DNA from: G963692885 sp964657395
GTDB lineage: Bacteria; Acidobacteriota; Terriglobia; Terriglobales; Acidobacteriaceae
Reading direction: 5' to 3'
NCBI GenBank assembly: GCA_964657395.1
Contig: CAZZUX010000076.1
Location: 1-18,983, forward strand
DNA length: 18,983 nt
Shown here: piece by piece, positions 14,533-18,983 of the stretch
Numbering within the stretch: the stretch's first letter is position 1
How the letters are laid out: every line of letters begins with the position of its first letter
Notes under the pieces: generated by a model
Told to the model about the DNA's origin: nothing
Database searches by the model: none
What the model saw: the letters and a program-made list of their open reading frames with translations, nothing else
Made by a program: the position numbers and the translations under genes

Positions 14533-15726
14533 CTACATGCGCCGGACGTAATTTTTGCCGGGAAGTTGTTGAATGTGGCGGGCCAGCTCAAGTTCGAAAA
14601 GGGCTGTAAAGACTTCGGCGGACGTCAATTGCGCTTCCAGCAGTTCCATCATTTCGTCGATCTGCATGGGTTCGTCATGACGCAGCAGGCGATAGACGAG
14701 AAGTTCCTGCTCTCTCATTGGAGGCTCTGTGAATAAGGATGCGCCGGGTTCCGCTTTGGATTCAGACCGGTCGTCCCGAGGCAGATCGGCCTCGAGCTCA
14801 AGCCTCACCTGGGTGGGAAGGTCTTCCCAGACATCTTCCCATGTCGCTGTCAGTCTCGCGCCCTGCTTAATGAGCGTGTTCGGGCCCCACGAGTTTTTGT
14901 TGGTTACGTTGCCGGGAACAGCATAGACATCCCGATTTTGTTCCATGGCACAGCGGGCGGTGACACGGGTACCGCTGTTTTCCGCTGCTTCTATGACTAG
15001 AACTCCCACGCTGAGGCCACTAATTATGCGGTTGCGTCTCGGAAAATTCTGGGGCGCAGGAAAGGTGCCGAGAGGAAGTTCCGAAATGATGGTGCCGCCG
15101 GATTGGATGATCTGTTCAGCAAGTGACTTGTTCTCTTTGGGATAGATGACGTCGATCCCGGTGCCCCAGACAGCGACAGTCGAGCCGCGAACTGCCAGCG
15201 CACCCTTGTGGGCAGCTGTGTCGATTCCGCGCGCCATTCCGCTGAAGATGGTCAACTTGCGGGACGCCAGGTCGCGGGACAGCATCTCCGACATGCCAAG
15301 GCCGTAGGGAGATGGCCGTCGTGTCCCGACAACAGCAACGCCCGGCCGGGACAGGTTGGTCGGATCACCACGCAGCCACAGGACTGGTGGCGGATCGAAG
15401 ATCTCTTTCAGCCGGACCGGATACTGCGGGTCAGTATAGGTAAGCAGAGTCGCGCCGGAAGCGACCACTTCCCGCCATTCCTTGTCTGCCGTGCGTCGCG
15501 CGCTGCCGTCGAAGATAAACTGAGCCGATTCGGCTGGGAAGGCCAGCGATTCGAGCTCGGTCAAGGCCATAGTAAAGATGCGATCAATCAGGCGGGTCTC
15601 GCGGAAGGCGCGCAGAATACGCTGCGGACCAAGACCGGGGGTGAGTACCAGGGCTAGCCAGGCAAGTTGTTCGGCAGCGGGCAGCTCGCTACCTGAGACA
15701 GGCGACGAAGCAGTATGCGTGGCCAT
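14533..15726 (-). CDS. dprA: DNA processing protein DprA (Smf)
   Basis: Binds incoming single-stranded DNA during natural transformation and loads RecA onto it; it is also widely kept in bacteria not known to be competent. The 397-residue protein has an N-terminal SAM-like helical region (LALVLTPGLGPQRILRAF), the Rossmann-like core with VVGTRRPSPYG (132-142), FSGMARGIDTAAHKGAL, GTGIDVIYPKEN, FPRRNRIISGLS and NSGTRVTARCAMEQNRDVYAVPG, and a C-terminal winged-helix domain from about residue 330. The start at 15726 has AAGGAA five nt upstream (plus-strand 15732-15737). It lies upstream of topA on the same strand, an arrangement seen in many bacteria. Its promoter region is shared with the divergent mqnA. 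Confidence 0.95.
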   Translation of the reverse strand: MATHTASSPVSGSELPAAEQLAWLALVLTPGLGPQRILRAFRETRLIDRIFTMALTELESLAFPAESAQFIFDGSARRTADKEWREVVASGATLLTYTDPQYPVRLKEIFDPPPVLWLRGDPTNLSRPGVAVVGTRRPSPYGLGMSEMLSRDLASRKLTIFSGMARGIDTAAHKGALAVRGSTVAVWGTGIDVIYPKENKSLAEQIIQSGGTIISELPLGTFPAPQNFPRRNRIISGLSVGVLVIEAAENSGTRVTARCAMEQNRDVYAVPGNVTNKNSWGPNTLIKQGARLTATWEDVWEDLPTQVRLELEADLPRDDRSESKAEPGASLFTEPPMREQELLVYRLLRHDEPMQIDEMMELLEAQLTSAEVFTALFELELARHIQQLPGKNYVRRM

Positions 15727-15843
15727 ATGAGTTCCTTGCGCGAGGACACACGCAGGTCTCTTCCTTTGAATTCGAATGAATAGTTGGCCAGAGACTAGGC
15801 GCGAGCCGAGGGTATGTCAATGCCCGATGCGTGCCAAAAGCAT

Positions 15844-15908
15844 ATCTGCAACTAAAACTGAACCGAATTGGCAGATGAAGCCCTGCGCGAACACGTGCGC
15901 TTCAGGGC
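15844..15908 (+). promoter_or_regulatory. Structured leader region upstream of mqnA
   Basis: Within the 209-nt divergent gap between dprA and mqnA, ATCTGC (15844-15849) pairs with GCAGAT (15871-15876), and GCCCTG (15880-15885) with CAGGGC (15903-15908). A competing GAAGC/GCTTC pairing (15877-15881 with 15899-15903) overlaps the second stem, and a CACGTG palindrome (15892-15897) sits in its loop. These could be operator symmetries or a leader RNA fold. I see no match to a known riboswitch. Confidence 0.3.
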
Positions 15909-15922
15909 GATACACTGGTAGC

Positions 15923-15928
15923 AGGAAG
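15923..15928 (+). promoter_or_regulatory. Ribosome binding site supporting the mqnA TTG start
   Basis: AGGAAG lies seven nt before the TTG at 15936. No in-frame ATG or GTG lies nearby upstream of the conserved N-terminus, so this site supports TTG initiation. Confidence 0.65.
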
Positions 15929-15935
15929 CACTTTC

Positions 15936-16808
15936 TTGGAATCTCGACTTCGTATTGCTGCCATACGGTTTCTTAATCCCGCGCCGCTGATGTGGGATTT
16001 TGAGCACCCGCCGCATGAGCAGGAACTGGCTCGGCGATATGATGTTCGTGCAATGATGCCGGCGCAGTGCGCTGAACGTCTTGCCCTTCCGATAGAAAGC
16101 CTAGAAGCATCGGATATCGGCCTGGTGCCGATCGCATCGTATGCTGAGACGCCAGAGCTTCTCATCATTCCCGGCTGCACTGTTGCTTCGAAAGGAGCCA
16201 TCCGTTCCCTGCTCCTGGTTCACCGGGCAGACCTTCCATTGAGTTCCATCCGTACGGTCGCAGCGGACATTTCTTCGCGAGCTACCTTGGCGTATGTGCA
16301 AATTCTTTTTAAGCGGTACTGGAAGCAGCCGGTCCACTACGTATCTCATGCGCCGAACCTTGAAGACATGCTGGCATTTTGTGACGCTGCGGTGTTGATT
16401 GGAGATCCTGCGTTGTTGGCCTTGGAGGATCGAACGGCGCGGGGAGTTCGGACAGGCGAGCGCCTGACCTATATGGACCTCGGGTCAGCATGGCGCGCCT
16501 ACACGGGGCTGCCATGGGTTTCTGCTTTCTGGGTGGTGAGGGAGGAAGCTGTTGCGAATGAAGCAGAACAGCACAGGGTCCGCGAAGACTTCCTGCGTTC
16601 AAGGGACCATGGTCTTGCAAATCGCGAAGCCCTGGTTCAGGAGTGGTCGGCTCGCATTGCAATACCTACGGATACGATACGCACGTATCTGAACCAGAAT
16701 ATCCACTACATCCTGGACGAAGAGTGTGTTGCTGCGATCGAGCATTTCTTCAAACTCGCAGCCGAGTGCGGAGTGTTGCCATCAGCCCCTGCCTTGCGCT
16801 TTCTCTAA
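15936..16808 (+). CDS. mqnA: Chorismate dehydratase MqnA (futalosine pathway)
   Basis: First enzyme of the futalosine route to menaquinone, dehydrating chorismate to 3-enolpyruvylbenzoate. The 290-residue protein has a periplasmic-binding-protein-like fold without a signal peptide. MqnA hallmarks are the N-terminal LRIAAIRFLNPAPLMWDFEH, SDIGLVPIASYAE (about 60-70), the central VAADISSRATLAYVQILFKRYW, AAVLIGDPALLA, and DLGSAWRAYTGLPWVSAFWV. The start codon is TTG with AGGAAG seven nt upstream. The other mqn genes are not in the window. The gene is divergent from dprA, and a small hairpin (CACCAC/GTGGTG, 16811-16831) follows its stop. Menaquinone synthesis by this route is an inference from this one gene. 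Confidence 0.93.
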   Translation: MESRLRIAAIRFLNPAPLMWDFEHPPHEQELARRYDVRAMMPAQCAERLALPIESLEASDIGLVPIASYAETPELLIIPGCTVASKGAIRSLLLVHRADLPLSSIRTVAADISSRATLAYVQILFKRYWKQPVHYVSHAPNLEDMLAFCDAAVLIGDPALLALEDRTARGVRTGERLTYMDLGSAWRAYTGLPWVSAFWVVREEAVANEAEQHRVREDFLRSRDHGLANREALVQEWSARIAIPTDTIRTYLNQNIHYILDEECVAAIEHFFKLAAECGVLPSAPALRFL

Positions 16809-16889
16809 GTCACCACAGAAGAGCGGTGGTGCAGGGCTGAAAGCCAAATTGTCAGTTCGGAGCGTCTGCCATCCAACAATTTGCGTCCA

Positions 16890-17600
16890 ATGGGTGTGAT
16901 CCTTCTCGCTGCTCAACAGGCTGCTGTCCATGCCGCTCATCATGGGGCGCACCATCAATCGGCGTTCCTGCGCTGGGTTATCCACCTTGGAGCAGTTGGA
17001 GTCGGCCTGGTCTCGTTCCTGGACGGCTGGGTCATCCCTCTGCCGATCCCCGGCAGTACGGATTTCCTTCTCCTGCTTCTTATCGTCAGGCACGGAAATC
17101 CGTGGCTATTGACCATGATCACGATTGGAGCGTCGATCGTGGGAGGATTTCTAACCTGGCGGATAGGGAAGGCGGGTGGCGAGGCGGCTCTTGGCCGTTT
17201 CGTTCCAAAGCGCATCCTGAGGCGTGTGGAACGTTGGGTGAAGGCGCGTGCCTTCGTGGCTGTGACCATTGCGACGATCCTGCCTCCGCCTGTGCCGCTC
17301 ATGCCGTTTTCTCTGGCATCCGGTGCCCTAGGAGTGCCGCGACGTACGTTCGTGCTGGCCTACGCTCTGGGTCGCGGTATTCGCTACAGCGTTGTGACCT
17401 GGTTGGGAGTGACGTATGGCCGGGCCATCCTGCATGCCTGGCGGATCTACCTGGCTGACTACGCGGGCGTCATAGGCTGGGGCATCGCTGCGATTTCGGT
17501 GGTTGGCGTCGCATATGGAACGTACAAATTCCTGAAGATTCGTCGCGAACTGGGCAGTCAGCCAGCCACCGTTGAAGAAGCCGCCGCTGAGGCTGCATAA
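16890..17600 (+). CDS. DedA/VTT-family membrane protein
   Basis: Polytopic inner-membrane protein of 236 residues from the VTT (SNARE-associated Golgi/DedA) superfamily, whose bacterial members include undecaprenyl-phosphate and phosphatidylethanolamine flippases. Visible are a His-rich N-terminus, FLDGWVIPLPIPGSTDFLLLLL (the re-entrant-loop region), a Gly-rich helix (IGASIVGGFLTWRIGKAGG), a second loop with ILPPPVPLMPFSLASGALG, and two further helices. The classic DedA glutamate after PxPG is replaced by serine, and the F.RF.P..R motif is absent, so this is a divergent subgroup and its cargo cannot be stated. No convincing ribosome site precedes either the ATG at 16890 or the in-frame TTG at 16881. 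It converges with fabH, seven nt apart. Confidence 0.8.
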   Translation: MGVILLAAQQAAVHAAHHGAHHQSAFLRWVIHLGAVGVGLVSFLDGWVIPLPIPGSTDFLLLLLIVRHGNPWLLTMITIGASIVGGFLTWRIGKAGGEAALGRFVPKRILRRVERWVKARAFVAVTIATILPPPVPLMPFSLASGALGVPRRTFVLAYALGRGIRYSVVTWLGVTYGRAILHAWRIYLADYAGVIGWGIAAISVVGVAYGTYKFLKIRRELGSQPATVEEAAAEAA

Positions 17601-17607
17601 GATGGAA

Positions 17608-18681
17608 CTAGATCTCCCACCGGAATAAGGCGGCGCCTGAGGTGATCCCCGCCCCCACGGACGCGATCAACACCGAATCACCCTTCTTCAGCCGCTTTTC
17701 CTGGCGGGCTGTCTCCATGGCGAGCGGGATGGTAGCTGCGGTGGTGTTGCCGTAGCGATCGATATTGATCAGGACCTGATCGTCGCGTAGACCCAAGCGC
17801 TCAGCCGACCCTTGGATGATGCGCTTGTTTGCCTGGTGGGGCAGAAAGCAGCCGAGATCGCTGACCGTCAGATGGTTCCGGGAAAGGAGACGCTCAGACA
17901 TTTCTGCCATTTTCCGAACGGCGTATTTGAAGACTGCTCCACCGTCCTGATGAACGAAATGCATTTTCTGGGCCACTGTGTCTGCTGTGGCGGGGTGGAG
18001 GCTGCCTCCGCCGGGCATGTAGAGGGCCGTGCCCCAGGAACCGTCAACCTCGTGCACATAGTCCATAAAGCCGGTCTCGTCCTCGGCTGCGGGCTCGATC
18101 AGCACTGCACCGGCTCCATCGCCAAAAAGGATGCAGGTTGAGCGGTCCGTGTAGTCGAGAATGGAGGACATGGTGTCTGCGCCAATGACCAGAACCCTGG
18201 AGTGCGCACCACTTTCGACCAGCTTGGCGCCTACCTGCAGCGCGTAGACAAAGCCAGAACAGGCCGCCGAGAGATCGAATCCCCAGGCACCTTTTGCGCC
18301 GATCTTGTTTTGAACGAGGCAGGCCGTGGAGGGGAACATCATGTCCGGGGTGACAGTGGCGATGATGATGACTTCCACGTCGGCACCAGTGAGGCCTCGC
18401 TCGGCCAGGCAACGATTTGCGGCTTCCACGGCCATATCGCTGGTTGCGACACCCTTCTCGACTACATGGCGCTCCCGGATGCCGGTCCGGCTGGTGATCC
18501 ACTCGTCGTTGGTCTCGACCATCTTTTCGAAGTCATGGTTGGTGAGAACGCGGGGCGGAACATAGGTGCCGAGGGCGCTGATTTTGGCGGAGCGCAAGGT
18601 GCGGCGGACAGGTTGTTCGGCCACTTGAGTGTTTGCTTTGTGTTCAATCGAGCCGTGCGCGGCGGGTGCTGCCTGGTCCAA
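17608..18681 (-). CDS. fabH: 3-oxoacyl-ACP synthase III (FabH)
   Basis: Initiates type II fatty acid synthesis by condensing acyl-CoA with malonyl-ACP. The thiolase fold carries the complete catalytic triad: C141 (DLSAACSGF), H282 (LPHQANKRI) and N312 (DRYGNTTAAT). Also present are W60 in TNDEWITSRTGIRERH, GDGAGAVL and the C-terminal GAGITSGAALFRW. The 357 residues exceed the usual 315-330 because of about 30 non-conserved N-terminal residues before SAKISALGTYVPPR. The start is a TTG at 18681 with GGAG seven nt upstream; the nearby ATG at 18694 is out of frame. A single gene with no fab neighbours, transcribed in the same direction as the SRP RNA gene about 215 nt upstream. Confidence 0.95.
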   Translation of the reverse strand: MDQAAPAAHGSIEHKANTQVAEQPVRRTLRSAKISALGTYVPPRVLTNHDFEKMVETNDEWITSRTGIRERHVVEKGVATSDMAVEAANRCLAERGLTGADVEVIIIATVTPDMMFPSTACLVQNKIGAKGAWGFDLSAACSGFVYALQVGAKLVESGAHSRVLVIGADTMSSILDYTDRSTCILFGDGAGAVLIEPAAEDETGFMDYVHEVDGSWGTALYMPGGGSLHPATADTVAQKMHFVHQDGGAVFKYAVRKMAEMSERLLSRNHLTVSDLGCFLPHQANKRIIQGSAERLGLRDDQVLINIDRYGNTTAATIPLAMETARQEKRLKKGDSVLIASVGAGITSGAALFRWEI

Positions 18682-18688
18682 ATCCGTT

Positions 18689-18692
18689 CTCC
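18689..18692 (-). promoter_or_regulatory. Ribosome binding site supporting the fabH TTG start
   Basis: GGAG on the minus strand lies seven nt before the TTG at 18681. No in-frame ATG precedes the conserved FabH N-terminus, so this site decides the start. Confidence 0.6.
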
Positions 18693-18859
18693 ATCTGACG
18701 TGCTCCTACATTCTATGACAGGGACTTACCGTCCGGGCGGATGCGCCTTCGCCGCTCATGCCCCCTGGTCGCGCTGATTCGGTCGAGGCTGAAGATGTGT
18801 GGGCGGAATTTATGTAAAGCAAGGAAGGTTGCGGAGGAAGGTACGACCAAGGGGAGCAT

Positions 18860-18874
18860 TGCGGCAAAGCCGCA
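18860..18874 (-). terminator. Hairpin downstream of the SRP RNA gene
   Basis: TGCGGC-TTT-GCCGCA is a perfect 6-bp stem with a 3-nt loop, located about 25 nt past the SRP RNA 3' end on the minus strand. No U-tract follows, so it may be a processing or weak termination site rather than a classic terminator. Confidence 0.4.
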
Positions 18875-18898
18875 GGTGGTCTTAGAACGAGTAGAGTA

Positions 18899-18983
18899 CC
18901 GGGGGACCTACTGCGCACGTACTAGCCCGTTACCGTTGCTTCCTTCCGGACCTGGCGGGGTTGGCGGGATTACGTCGCGTAGG
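18899..18983 (-). ncRNA. ffs: Signal recognition particle RNA, small (4.5S-type), partial at window edge
   Basis: RNA scaffold of the signal recognition particle; it binds Ffh and targets nascent membrane proteins to FtsY. On the minus strand the near-invariant domain IV core GGTCCGGAAGGAAGC occupies 18952-18938, including the GGAA tetraloop. Flanking arms pair as expected for the long rod: CCTAC (18983-18979) with GTAGG (18911-18907), and nearby ACGT and GCG segments. The 3' side ends in CCCCCGG near 18899, which should pair with a G-rich 5' end beyond the window. The visible part fits the roughly 100-nt form without an Alu domain, but the 5' end is not seen, so the size class is inferred. 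Confidence 0.92.

Noticed and set aside
18706..18918. 70-codon minus-strand open frame between fabH and the SRP RNA
   Set aside because: It overlaps the SRP RNA 3' end, is of low complexity, has no ribosome site and matches no family.

Overview
The window reads as a chromosomal housekeeping segment of a moderately GC-rich bacterium. Acidobacteriota, class Terriglobia (Acidobacteriaceae-like), is the most likely source. This rests on the small secreted Cys-motif protein at 10738-11106, the style of the TopA, MqnA and KARI sequences, and the use of the futalosine route to menaquinone. It is an inference from gene style, not a database result.

Layout. (1) Positions 69-5301, plus strand: a compact branched-chain amino acid operon, ilvD-ilvB-ilvN-ilvC, closed by a strong hairpin terminator. 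It carries the shared trunk of valine, isoleucine and leucine synthesis except the final transaminase. (2) Positions 5388-7412, plus strand: an exported DUF4174 protein, a second probable terminator, and a soluble sensor histidine kinase with an N-terminal cyclic-nucleotide-binding-like domain and no adjacent response regulator. (3) Positions 7422-10152, minus strand: an SSS-family (MctP-like) transporter translationally coupled to a DUF3311 membrane protein, followed by an exported Nif3-like protein. (4) Positions 10329-11643, minus strand: small genes encoding a DUF427 protein, a secreted Cys-motif protein and an unrecognised 154-residue protein. (5) Positions 11696-15726, minus strand: dprA then topA, a commonly conserved neighbourhood. 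(6) Positions 15936-17600, plus strand: mqnA (TTG start) and a DedA/VTT-like membrane protein. (7) Positions 17608-18681, minus strand: fabH (TTG start). The 3' part of the signal recognition particle RNA gene, also on the minus strand, runs off the right edge.

The ilv genes act as one pathway: IlvBN makes acetolactate or acetohydroxybutyrate, IlvC reduces and isomerises it, and IlvD dehydrates the diol to the keto acid. Most of the rest is unrelated housekeeping. I found no CRISPR array, phage, insertion sequence, toxin-antitoxin pair or defence island, and no intergenic gap exceeds about 230 bases. The more unusual points are an atypical cofactor-loop sequence in IlvC, a perfect 10-bp inverted repeat inside the 3' end of ilvN, a TopA whose fifth zinc ribbon appears split by a charged insert, and an exported Nif3 protein downstream of a monocarboxylate-type transporter. 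None of these amounts to a clearly new system.
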